From positions 1 to 58,567 of the forward strand of contig JAAERL010000780.1 of NCBI GenBank assembly GCA_024230435.1: a DNA stretch of 58,567 nt, read 5' to 3'. The notes beneath the pieces were generated by a model. That model made no database searches, was not told the origin of the DNA, and worked only from the letters and a program-made list of their open reading frames with translations. Positions 17,303 to 25,356 of the stretch are shown here, in pieces. This DNA comes from Desulfobacteraceae bacterium. Its GTDB lineage: Bacteria; Desulfobacterota; Desulfobacteria; Desulfobacterales; Desulfosarcinaceae. The first letter of the stretch is position 1; each line of letters opens with the position of its first letter. The translations under genes and the position numbers were made by a program.

Positions 17303-17632
17303 AATTCAATCCTGTCTCCTCAGGCAAAATCCAAAAGGCGTTTGATAGCAAAGAAGCCTACCCCAAATGACCAAGCTTTTGGCTCACTACCCTCAAATGA
17401 GGATTAGCCGCAAGCTGAGGAATTCTATCGGTTTATATGGCAGGGCCTGTTGGCTCTGACCTAGCCCAAAGGGCCAGGGTTTCTATTTTTTTTAAGCCAG
17501 ATACATCTATGATTTTTTTTTGACCCCCACTACGGGTAAGACTTAGGGGGGTCAGCCAAACCTGAATTTAATGTTACAGATTGTCAAGAAAGTATATTTA
17601 ACGTCAACTGCCTGATATGCTTGGGTATCTTT
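17303..17632. other. Intergenic region with a GC-rich hairpin
   Basis: About 330 bp between coaE and the HD-GYP gene, both on the minus strand. TGACCCCC at 17521-17528 pairs with GGGGGTCA at 17547-17554 around a 20-nt loop. A run of nine T lies just before it on the plus strand, so on the transcribed minus strand the hairpin is followed by A, which does not fit a standard terminator. I recognise no riboswitch class. Confidence 0.45.
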
Positions 17633-18253
17633 TCATTGACCGCATTTTGCCTTATTAGATAGCAGCCTGTATACATTCCTGACTTGGAGCAGAGTATTAT
17701 GTAGTTTTCCGCTGTTGTCAATAATTACTGTGGCCATCCGCCTTTTTTTTTTCAATGGCATTTGGCTGCGAATGCGTGCCAGTGCTTGTTTTTGCGCCAA
17801 CCCATCCCGTGCCATTAGCCTCTGCAACTGGAGAGCCTCCGGGATATAAACAACGATCACTTCATCTAAACCGCGATTCAAATCGTTCTCCAACAACAAG
17901 GGTATATCTTGGATAATCAATGCATTCGGGGATTCAGAAGCAACGCGCTTCGTATCAGATGCTATCTTTTCACGCACGAAAGGATGGATAATATTCTCTA
18001 ACTGGCGCCGCAATGCAATGTCGTTGAAAACCATTTGCCCCAGCATCTTTCTATCTATATAGCCGTCCGGCTGCAAAATATCCTCACCAAATACGTTTAC
18101 AATGCCTTTCCAAGCTTCAAGTCCAGGGGCAACAACTTGCCTTGCAATCACATCTGCATCGATAATTTGAGCACCCAGCCGGGCCAGCATTTGACTAACT
18201 GTCGATTTGCCCGATGCAATTCCACCCGTGAGTCCGGCTAATAACACAGGCAT
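17633..18253 (-). CDS. coaE: Dephospho-CoA kinase
   Basis: A 206-residue P-loop kinase that phosphorylates dephospho-CoA in the last step of coenzyme A synthesis. The Walker A loop is GGIASGKST (10-18). The family segments IIDADVIARQVV, GYIDRKMLGQMVF, IIHPFVREKI and IIQDIPLLLEN follow. AAGGAG lies upstream of the ATG. The last third is somewhat diverged (MPLKKKRRMATVIIDNSG), but length is normal. It lies close to panBCD on the opposite strand, so pantothenate and CoA steps are clustered. Confidence 0.94.
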   Translation of the reverse strand: MPVLLAGLTGGIASGKSTVSQMLARLGAQIIDADVIARQVVAPGLEAWKGIVNVFGEDILQPDGYIDRKMLGQMVFNDIALRRQLENIIHPFVREKIASDTKRVASESPNALIIQDIPLLLENDLNRGLDEVIVVYIPEALQLQRLMARDGLAQKQALARIRSQMPLKKKRRMATVIIDNSGKLHNTLLQVRNVYRLLSNKAKCGQ

Positions 18254-18448
18254 TCTCCTTTTACATTTTGTGTAGCCTCTACATTTCCAAGGCCCAAACA
18301 GGCTTTAAAATAATTTTTCGTAAAGATCCATTTAAAAGCACCGATATATTTAAAAAAGCCGAAACAAAAAAATTCCGGATACAGGCAATTGTCCCGTATA
18401 TATAAATCCTGAAGCCGGAACAATCGATCATCAGTGAGATGACATATC

Positions 18449-19648
18449 ATGCCCAAAACCATCTTATTTGTCGACGAAGAAGAGTTTATACAAAAGGCGC
18501 TTGCGCGCAGATTTCGCAAAATGCGCAACGAATGGGATATCAAGTTTGCATCAAGTCCCATAGAGGCGGCCAGGGCGCTTGCAAACGAGTCCGTTGATGT
18601 CATTATTACCGAAACCGTATTTTCAGAACATAGCGGATTAGATCTGCTCAAGGCGGTTCAACAAAAGCTTCCTCAAATTGTGCGCATTATCCTCTCCGGG
18701 TACTCGGATCGGGACGTTATTCTCAAATCTGTGGATCTGGCCCACCAATACCTTGCAAAACCCTGTGATGACAATGCCTTACAAGAAACTATCATACGGG
18801 CGTTTATGATGCAGGAATTATTAAATCAGAAGGCTCTTAAAAATGCCATTTCGCAAATCGATTCCCTGCCGAGCCTGCCCTCCTTGTATATGGAGCTTGT
18901 TGAAGAGCTCAAATCGGAAAACGCCTCCATACAAACTGCCGGTGATATCATTGCCAAGGATCTGGGACTGACCACCACAGTTCTTAAACTGGTCAATTCA
19001 TCATTTTTTGGTTTGCCGCGGCATATCTCGAACCCGGCCCACGCCGCCAGTTTACTGGGCCTGGACCTGATAAAAGCGATTGTTATGACCTCGGGTACAT
19101 TTGATAAGTTCAAAAAACTCAGATTTCCCGGTTTTTCCCTTGAACAATTGTGGGCTCACGCCATGGCGACGGCGTCCTTTGCCAAATGCATCGGCAATCA
19201 ATGCGGCCTTGATAAAAAACAAAACGATATGGCTTTTATGGCCGGTTTACTTCATGATATTGGAAAATTATTAATTGCGGCCCATTTACCCGGCGAGTTT
19301 AAACAAATTCTAAAAATCTTAAAAAATAATCAAACGTGTGCATCTGAAGCAGAGTTTGAAACCATCGGAACTTCCCACGCAGCCATCGGCGCCTACCTAT
19401 TAGGTCTATGGGGACTGCCGAAACCCATTGTGGAAGCCGCCGCCTATCACCATGATCTAAATGCCGCTAAAGAATCCAATGAGCTTAATGCCATTGTTCA
19501 TGTGGCCAATGCTTTTGCCAATGCAGGTACCAGGTTATGCGAAAGTCAAATCCAAATAAGCGGCTTGGATGATCAATTCCTGCAAAAAAACGGTTTATTG
19601 GAGCAAATCGCCCCCTGGCGCAGCGCATGCGTTGAATATATTGAATAA
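18449..19648 (+). CDS. Receiver-HDOD signalling protein with Asp-to-Glu receiver
   Basis: A 399-residue protein. Residues 1-125 form a receiver domain: the acidic pocket FVDEEE and the conserved Lys in YLAKPCD are intact, but the phosphoacceptor position reads VIITETVFSEHSG, giving Glu55 where Asp is expected. From about 140 to 335 an HDOD domain follows (LPSLPSLYMELVEEL, AIGAYLLGLWGLP, AAAYHHDL), also carrying HDIGKLL. HDOD proteins act as signalling scaffolds rather than hydrolases in known cases. A Glu at the phospho-site can mimic a permanently active receiver, so the output may be constitutive. It is transcribed alone. Confidence 0.88.
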   Translation: MPKTILFVDEEEFIQKALARRFRKMRNEWDIKFASSPIEAARALANESVDVIITETVFSEHSGLDLLKAVQQKLPQIVRIILSGYSDRDVILKSVDLAHQYLAKPCDDNALQETIIRAFMMQELLNQKALKNAISQIDSLPSLPSLYMELVEELKSENASIQTAGDIIAKDLGLTTTVLKLVNSSFFGLPRHISNPAHAASLLGLDLIKAIVMTSGTFDKFKKLRFPGFSLEQLWAHAMATASFAKCIGNQCGLDKKQNDMAFMAGLLHDIGKLLIAAHLPGEFKQILKILKNNQTCASEAEFETIGTSHAAIGAYLLGLWGLPKPIVEAAAYHHDLNAAKESNELNAIVHVANAFANAGTRLCESQIQISGLDDQFLQKNGLLEQIAPWRSACVEYIE

Positions 19649-19660
19649 TTAACCGTGTAC

Positions 19661-19686
19661 TTAGGCGATTTTTGTCAATCGCCTTA
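19661..19686 (+). repeat. Family A repeat reduced to its terminal hairpin (26 bp)
   Basis: TTAGGCGATT, a 6-nt loop, then AATCGCCTTA. Only the terminal inverted repeats remain. It begins 12 nt after the stop codon of the HDOD gene, where it could work as a small transcript-end hairpin. Confidence 0.7.
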
Positions 19687-19853
19687 GGCCCGTGCAAGCC
19701 AAGGCCTTGCTTTGCTGCCGGCAATTTTATCAATATATTTACCTTTACATCTCCAACCGCTTATCTTATACATTATCGCCAAATTAAATGTTTGTCTAAA
19801 AAATAAAAATCAGTGTATTGATTTGAAATTTATATTTCCTATATATTGGTACC

Positions 19854-20516
19854 ATGAAATCCAAAACCATCATCATACTGGCAACACATAACAAAGGCAA
19901 AACCATTGAAATCAGGGAATTGCTGCGCAACCACCCTGTGGATCTACGCAACCTGGATGACTTCGGACCAATTCCTCCCATCGAAGAGGACGGTGACAGC
20001 TTTGACGCCAACGCTTATAAAAAAGCCAGCCTCACAGCCCGCTATCTAGGATATCCGGCTATGGCGGATGATTCCGGACTAATGGTCGAAGCGCTTAATG
20101 GCCGCCCAGGCGTTCATTCGGCACGATATGCAGGCGAAAATGCAACAGACGCCGAACGCTGCAAAAAACTGCTCCAGGCCATGAACGGCCACGAAAACCG
20201 AAACGCGAGGTTTGAATGCGTCCTGTCCCTTGCCGTGCCCTCCGGTCCGGCCCTGACCTATGAGGGCAGTTGCCGGGGAATTATCACCCGGCAGGTTGAG
20301 GGTGAATCCGGCTTTGGATATGATCCGGTCTTTTTTTATCCGCCCCTTGAAAAAACATTCGCCCGGATGAGCTTGGATGAAAAAAGTTCAGTCAGTCACC
20401 GCGGCAAAGCCCTTCGTGAATTCAGTGCTGAATTTGAAAAGGTGCTCAAATGGATCGGCCGCCACATGCCCGAATCCATACCCATCGGCTGTATGGGAAA
20501 AAATCATGATCGCTGA
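19854..20516 (+). CDS. rdgB: Non-canonical purine NTP pyrophosphatase (RdgB/HAM1 family)
   Basis: A 220-residue housecleaning enzyme that hydrolyses ITP, dITP and XTP to monophosphates. The substrate and metal motifs are ILATHNKGKTIEIRELL at the start, MADDSGLMVEALNGRPGVHS (catalytic acidic residues) and GFGYDPVFFYPP, with SHRGKALREF near the end. All are intact. Its stop overlaps the start of the nitroreductase gene by 11 nt, so the two are cotranscribed. Confidence 0.96.
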   Translation: MKSKTIIILATHNKGKTIEIRELLRNHPVDLRNLDDFGPIPPIEEDGDSFDANAYKKASLTARYLGYPAMADDSGLMVEALNGRPGVHSARYAGENATDAERCKKLLQAMNGHENRNARFECVLSLAVPSGPALTYEGSCRGIITRQVEGESGFGYDPVFFYPPLEKTFARMSLDEKSSVSHRGKALREFSAEFEKVLKWIGRHMPESIPIGCMGKNHDR

Positions 20517-21087
20517 TCTGATCAAGACAAACAGAACATGCCGTCAATTTGACCAAAGCCATACCATTGCCATGGAAACGCTTCTTAAACTTATAAATCT
20601 GGGAAGGTTATCGGCTTCGGCAGCAAACCTGCAGCCCCTTAAATACATCCTGTCATGTAGCCCTTCAACCAATAAGGGCATATTCTCCTGCCTGGCCTGG
20701 GCGGGTTACCTCAAGCAGTGGAAAGGCCCTGAAGAAGGGTCGCGACCCTCGGCTTATATCGTTGTTTTGCACGACACTTCGATCAGCAAAACCCCGGACT
20801 GCGATCACGGAATCGCAGCTCAAAGCATCCTGCTTGGAGCCAGAGAACAAGGCTTGGCAGGCTGTATGATCGGAGCAATTAAAAAACAAAAATTGCAAGA
20901 CCTGCTCAGTATACCAGAACATTTAACTATTTTATTGGTACTTGCAATAGGTAAGCCCAGGGAACAGGTTATCATTGAACAAATTGATAAAACAGGAGAT
21001 ATACGTTACTGGCGCGATGATAACGGAGTTCACCATGTACCAAAACGTTCGATGGAAGATATTGTTATCTCACGCTTTGAACCTTAA
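20506..21087 (+). CDS. Nitroreductase-family flavoprotein
   Basis: A product of about 193 residues starting at the ATG at 20506, which overlaps the end of rdgB and has GGGAAA just upstream. The FMN-binding N-terminus reads IKTNRTCRQFDQ, followed by LGRLSASAANLQPLKYIL, where the Asn-Leu-Gln-Pro stretch is the usual flavin and substrate loop. Later segments AAQSILLGAREQGLAGCMIG and LLVLAIGKP are typical of the family. The physiological substrate cannot be told. Possible roles include reduction of quinones, nitro groups or an unknown electron acceptor. Confidence 0.88.
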   Translation: MIADLIKTNRTCRQFDQSHTIAMETLLKLINLGRLSASAANLQPLKYILSCSPSTNKGIFSCLAWAGYLKQWKGPEEGSRPSAYIVVLHDTSISKTPDCDHGIAAQSILLGAREQGLAGCMIGAIKKQKLQDLLSIPEHLTILLVLAIGKPREQVIIEQIDKTGDIRYWRDDNGVHHVPKRSMEDIVISRFEP

Positions 21088-21238
21088 TTAATTCTGTTTT
21101 AGTAAATTCCGGAGAATTTATTTTGGATAATTACCCCTTTTTGTATAAACGCTTTACCACAACAGTTTGATTTGCTTATGAAAAAAAACGACAAAGGTGT
21201 CGTTGATCAATTACAATGAGGTAATAAAGGAGTCTAAC

Positions 21239-23200
21239 ATGTTGACATTCAATCAAGGCATCGACATTGTCCAAACCATCGGTAATGTCATGTCTGCTGA
21301 TCAGGCTAAGCTGGTTTTAAAAGAAAAACTCAATGATGAGCACTACAAGCGCCTTAAATCCTTTCAATATCCTGCGATTTTATTAAAAATAGCCAATGCC
21401 ATCCTAATGTGCGAACCGGATTCGGTCTTCATTAATACCGGTTCAGGCAAGGACAAACAATTCATACGTGAATTAGCGATTCAAAAGGGCGAGGAAAGCC
21501 CGCTTCCCATGCCAAATCATACCATTCACTATGACCTGAAACAGGAACAGGGCCGTATTATCGACCGCACCTACTATATCGCAAACGATAACGAGCAGGT
21601 CAGCAGCCTGGGCTTGCGCATGTCCCGACCTAAAGCGCTGGAAACGGTGCGAAAGGGAATGAGTGGCATTATGCGCGGAAAAAAGATGCTCGTTGGCTTT
21701 TATTCACGCGGACCGGCCGGCTCACCGGTTTCCAATCCGGCCATCGAAATCACCAGCTCCGCCTATGTCTGCCATAGCGCTGAAATTCTTTATCGAAATA
21801 CCTATGGTCATTTTGAAAAAGAAGTTAAACGCCTTGGACATTTTTACACCAATATTCACAGCGAAGGGTTAAACCGGCCCAAGGACCTGCCCGATGCCCG
21901 TGTTCTGATGGACCGCAGCCATCGAACCACCTACAGTTTTAATTGCACCTACGCCGGAAACACTCTCTTGATGAAAAAAGGCAACCATCGTTTTTCGGTA
22001 GATCGCTCGGTGTATGAAAAAAAAGGGCTTGAACTCTCGGAACATATGTTCGTTACAGGCGTTGAAAATTCAAAAGGCCGGATCACCTGGATTACGGGCG
22101 CTGCACCCAGTGGTTGCGGCAAAACCACAACAGCCATGGCCGGCGACCATTTCATTGGAGACGACCTGGCCCAAATGTGGATCGCCAAAGACGGCACTGT
22201 ACGCTCCATCAATCCTGAATGCGGCATTTTCGGCATCGTGGAAGATGTCAATTATGAAGGGGACCCTATGCTGATGAAGTGCCTGCGCGAGCCCGGCACC
22301 GAAGTCATCTGGTCAAATGTGCTTATCGATGAAAACGGCGCGCCACACTGGACCGGCAACGGTGAAGAACTTCCCTTAAAGGGAAAAAATTTCCAAGGCC
22401 AGTGGCATAAAGGCATGAAAGACAGCAATGGCAAACCCGCACCGGTTTCCCACCCCAACGCCCGCTGTACAGTGCCGGCTGCCGCACTGGGCAACTTTTC
22501 TGAAAAATCCGAAGACGACAAAGGAGTCGAAACCCGCGTAGTCACTTACAGCGGCCGGGACAGCGACACCATGCCGCCTGTCTGGGTGGCGCGCAATTCT
22601 GATGAAGGCGTTGTCATCGGCGCTTGTATTGTATCTGCGGCCACAGCAACAGAAGTGGGCGCCAAAGGCGTCAAACGCGCTCCCTGGGCCAACGCGCCGT
22701 TTATCCCCGGCGCATTGAGCGATTACATGGACTCACAATTTTCTTTTTTCGGCAACGATAAAATCGATGATACCAAAAGGCCCATTATCGCAGGGCTTAA
22801 TTATTTTCTCACCGACAAGGCCAGAGGCGGCGACAGTAAAAAACTTATTGGAGAAAAACGGGACGTCAAAGTCTGGCTGGCCTGGCTTGATCTCAAGGCC
22901 CACGATGAAGTCGATGCCATAGAAACGCCCATTGGCTATATCCCCAAATATGAAGATCTGAAACGTTTGTTCAAACAAAGGATCAATAAAGAATACGGCC
23001 GCGAACTCTATGACAAGCAATTTTCTCTTTATCTCGACAACATTTTATCGCGTATTAAGTTGCAACTGGAAGCCTACGGCAAGGAAGAAAATCTTCCGGA
23101 AAAGCTTTTCCAGGTTCTGAAAAAACAGCGCCAGGGATTACAGGCTCTTGAAAAAAGGTTCGGAGCTATTGTAACACCGGATCAGCTGCAACAAACTTGA
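21239..23200 (+). CDS. pckA: Phosphoenolpyruvate carboxykinase, GTP type
   Basis: A 653-residue enzyme that converts oxaloacetate plus GTP to PEP, CO2 and GDP, for gluconeogenesis or in reverse for anaplerosis. Hallmarks of the GTP class are RTTYSFNCTYAGNTLLMKKG, the P-loop GAAPSGCGKTTT (Lys295), the metal site GDHFIGDDLAQMW, NPECGIFGIVEDVN and the guanine-site region YFLTDKARGG. The first ATG at 21197 lacks a ribosome site. The ATG at 21239 has AAGGAG six nt upstream and is preferred. A perfect hairpin lies just after the stop. Confidence 0.95.
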   Translation: MLTFNQGIDIVQTIGNVMSADQAKLVLKEKLNDEHYKRLKSFQYPAILLKIANAILMCEPDSVFINTGSGKDKQFIRELAIQKGEESPLPMPNHTIHYDLKQEQGRIIDRTYYIANDNEQVSSLGLRMSRPKALETVRKGMSGIMRGKKMLVGFYSRGPAGSPVSNPAIEITSSAYVCHSAEILYRNTYGHFEKEVKRLGHFYTNIHSEGLNRPKDLPDARVLMDRSHRTTYSFNCTYAGNTLLMKKGNHRFSVDRSVYEKKGLELSEHMFVTGVENSKGRITWITGAAPSGCGKTTTAMAGDHFIGDDLAQMWIAKDGTVRSINPECGIFGIVEDVNYEGDPMLMKCLREPGTEVIWSNVLIDENGAPHWTGNGEELPLKGKNFQGQWHKGMKDSNGKPAPVSHPNARCTVPAAALGNFSEKSEDDKGVETRVVTYSGRDSDTMPPVWVARNSDEGVVIGACIVSAATATEVGAKGVKRAPWANAPFIPGALSDYMDSQFSFFGNDKIDDTKRPIIAGLNYFLTDKARGGDSKKLIGEKRDVKVWLAWLDLKAHDEVDAIETPIGYIPKYEDLKRLFKQRINKEYGRELYDKQFSLYLDNILSRIKLQLEAYGKEENLPEKLFQVLKKQRQGLQALEKRFGAIVTPDQLQQT

Positions 23201-23215
23201 AAATCCCGATCTGAA

Positions 23216-23256
23216 AGTGTCCATCAGCAAAATGGCGAATTTGCCCCATGGACACT
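23216..23256 (+). terminator. Nested hairpin downstream of pckA
   Basis: AGTGTCCAT at 23216-23224 pairs exactly with ATGGACACT at 23248-23256. Inside, GCAAA pairs with TTTGC, leaving a short loop. ACATTTTTAAAAAT follows about 10 nt later. It is probably a transcript-end structure, though the T run is not directly adjacent. Confidence 0.55.
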
Positions 23257-23295
23257 AACTAACATTTTTAAAAATCTTGGCGCCTGCCAAAGTTC

Positions 23296-23473
23296 TAAGG
23301 CGATTGGCGGAAAAGAATATACCAGATTGAGCTTCGATTTTTTTTCGTATTCAAGGCGCGCCAAAGTTTTGCTGATCAGTTTGCATACTTTACGTATTCG
23401 GGCTTTGGCATAACGCAGAAGACGGGAAAAAAGACATACAAGATGGTAGATTCTTTAACTGTAAATCGCCTAA
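23296..23473 (+). repeat. Family A foldback repeat, full copy
   Basis: Begins TAAGGCGATTGGCGGAAAAG and ends GTAAATCGCCTAA. Internal arms TTTTTTTTCGTATTCAAGGC and GACGGGAAAAAAGACATAC fold towards the centre TTTGCATACTTTACGTATTC. It is about 95 bp after the pckA stop and close to 90% alike the copies at 33993 and 55338 by eye. Confidence 0.85.
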
Positions 23474-23494
23474 GGCGTCTTTCGTTAAGGCGCC

Positions 23495-23903
23495 TTTATC
23501 CTTGATGCCGGGAAGACTCCTTGCCTCGCGCAGCGAAGGCGGGAGATGAATCGGCATTTTTCAAATTGACAATAATAGTAATATTTTGTATTTGGTGTGG
23601 ATGCAAATCAATACGCGGAAAGCCTTCAAATTCTTGTTGTTTCTTAAGTATAAGGCCGAGGCCTTGGGTAAACATGTTTTTGGTGTTCCTGCGCACTATA
23701 CATCTCAAGAATGTTCGAAGTGTCATAAAATCGTAAAAAATCCTCTTTCTATAAAAACTCATCGTTGCCCTTTTTGCACCTTTGTCGCCAATCGGGATAA
23801 CAATGCAGCGATTAATATTTTGCGTATCGGACTGGATATGATAGCGGCTATGTGCCGCTTAGAAGCTCCCTGCTTAGCGTAGCGAAGGCGGGGGAGCAAT
23901 CAC
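23495..23903 (+). pseudogene. Internally deleted tnpB remnant (IS200/IS605 type), copy 1
   Basis: Both outer ends match the longer remnant at 57157-58253: the left end contains GGCGGGAGATGAATCGG and the right end AGCGAAGGCGGGGGAGCAAT. In between, a short frame joins the TnpB N-terminus (MQINTRKAFKF) directly to its C-terminus, with the zinc ribbon CSKCHKIVKNPLSIKTHRCP and the final RuvC motif NRDNNAAINIL. About 700 bp of the RuvC core is gone. It cannot encode an active nuclease. The next gene starts 18 bp after its right end. Confidence 0.85.
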
Positions 23904-23920
23904 TTTAGAAATTTTTGACT

Positions 23921-25168
23921 ATGTCTAAAATCAAATCCATTAAAAAAACACTTTTCAGCAGACGCATGTTAGTTGCTCTGATCATGGGATATGCCGCGGG
24001 ATTACCGCTGGAGCTCACGGGCTTTGTTCTCAAAGCCTGGATGAGAGAAGAAGGGATTAATCTGAGCATTATAGGACTGTCAGCTCTTGTTGGACTGCCC
24101 TATACACTAAAATTCATTCAAGCCCCGATTTTAGATCGATACAAAATTCCCGTCTTGGGCCGGCGGCGCGGCTGGCTGCTTATTTTTCAAATCAGCCTTA
24201 TAGCCGCCATCATCTTGTTGAGTTTTGCCAATCCCGGCCAATCTCCCCTATGGTTTGTCTTTGCAGCTTTTTTAGTTACCCTGTTCAGCGCATCCCAGGA
24301 TATTGTCATTGATGCCTACCGGAGGGAGGATTTATCCGACGAAGAGCTTGGGCTGGGCTCTTCCATGTACATTGCAGGATACCGCACAGGCATGCTCATG
24401 GCCGCTGGCGGAGGACTTATCATGGCCGACCATATGTCCTTTTCACTGGTTTACATTTTATTGGCGGCTTGCATGACTCCTGCAGTAATCACAACAGTGC
24501 TCACACCCGAACCTGCTGCGCCTTACGGTGTGCCTCAAACCCTGGGAGAAGCGGTCAGCAAACCTTTTGTAGAATTTTTCAATCGTACCGGCGCGCTATG
24601 GATATTGGCCTTTATTTTGCTCTATAAAATCGGGGATACCATGGCAAGTTCAATGACAGCCCCATTTTATATCGATCTGAATTTCACCAAAACCGAAATC
24701 GGCACATTGGTAAAACTGGTGGGCTTTTGGCCCATCTTGCTTGGAACATTTACCGGCGGTATCCTGATGATCAAACTTGGTATCAATAGAAGCCTTTGGA
24801 TTTTCGGTATCCTTCAAGCCGTTTCCACGGCCGGATTTGCCGTACTTAACCATATAGGGCACAACCTGATCGCTCTGGCGGTTGTCATCGGATTTGAGAA
24901 CCTGACCGCCGGAATGGGAACAGCCGCTTATTCAGCTTTTATGGCCAGCATCTCCCATAAAAAATTCACCGCCACCCAGTATGCCCTGCTCACAAGCCTT
25001 ATGGGGGTTCCCCGGGTCATCTTGTCATCGTCCACAGGTTTTATGGCCGAATTTATGGGCTGGAATGTTTTTTTTATTTTCTGTACACTTCTGGCAATAC
25101 CGGGAATGCTGCTACTGCTCAAATTTGCCCCTTGGCGATCAGCGTCAAATAAGGTAGATAGCCAATAG
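23921..25168 (+). CDS. AmpG-like major facilitator transporter
   Basis: A 415-residue polytopic protein with about 12 predicted membrane helices. The AmpG-type features are GYAAGLPLELTGFVLKAWM near the N-terminus, FIQAPILDRY, RRRGWLLIFQ in the cytoplasmic loop after the first helices, and DIVIDAYRRE in helix 4. AmpG permeases import anhydro-muropeptides for cell-wall recycling, and substrate identity here is by similarity only. The start codon lies 18 bp after the end of a tnpB remnant with no strong ribosome site, so its promoter may lie within or beyond the remnant. Confidence 0.88.
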   Translation: MSKIKSIKKTLFSRRMLVALIMGYAAGLPLELTGFVLKAWMREEGINLSIIGLSALVGLPYTLKFIQAPILDRYKIPVLGRRRGWLLIFQISLIAAIILLSFANPGQSPLWFVFAAFLVTLFSASQDIVIDAYRREDLSDEELGLGSSMYIAGYRTGMLMAAGGGLIMADHMSFSLVYILLAACMTPAVITTVLTPEPAAPYGVPQTLGEAVSKPFVEFFNRTGALWILAFILLYKIGDTMASSMTAPFYIDLNFTKTEIGTLVKLVGFWPILLGTFTGGILMIKLGINRSLWIFGILQAVSTAGFAVLNHIGHNLIALAVVIGFENLTAGMGTAAYSAFMASISHKKFTATQYALLTSLMGVPRVILSSSTGFMAEFMGWNVFFIFCTLLAIPGMLLLLKFAPWRSASNKVDSQ

Positions 25169-25356
25169 TCAACTACCCTGCCCTAAAGGCCTGCTTGCGC
25201 TAAAGGCGCCGCTAACATTGCAGGGGCGGACTTGAACCCGCAAAAGCTCAGAATTGAAGGCAAATTCAATGCAACCAGTATTCGATGATAATTGGAACCG
25301 TATTTTATTCTACGGGTATAACACTGAAACACCAGGATTTATCCAGTAAAAAACTT

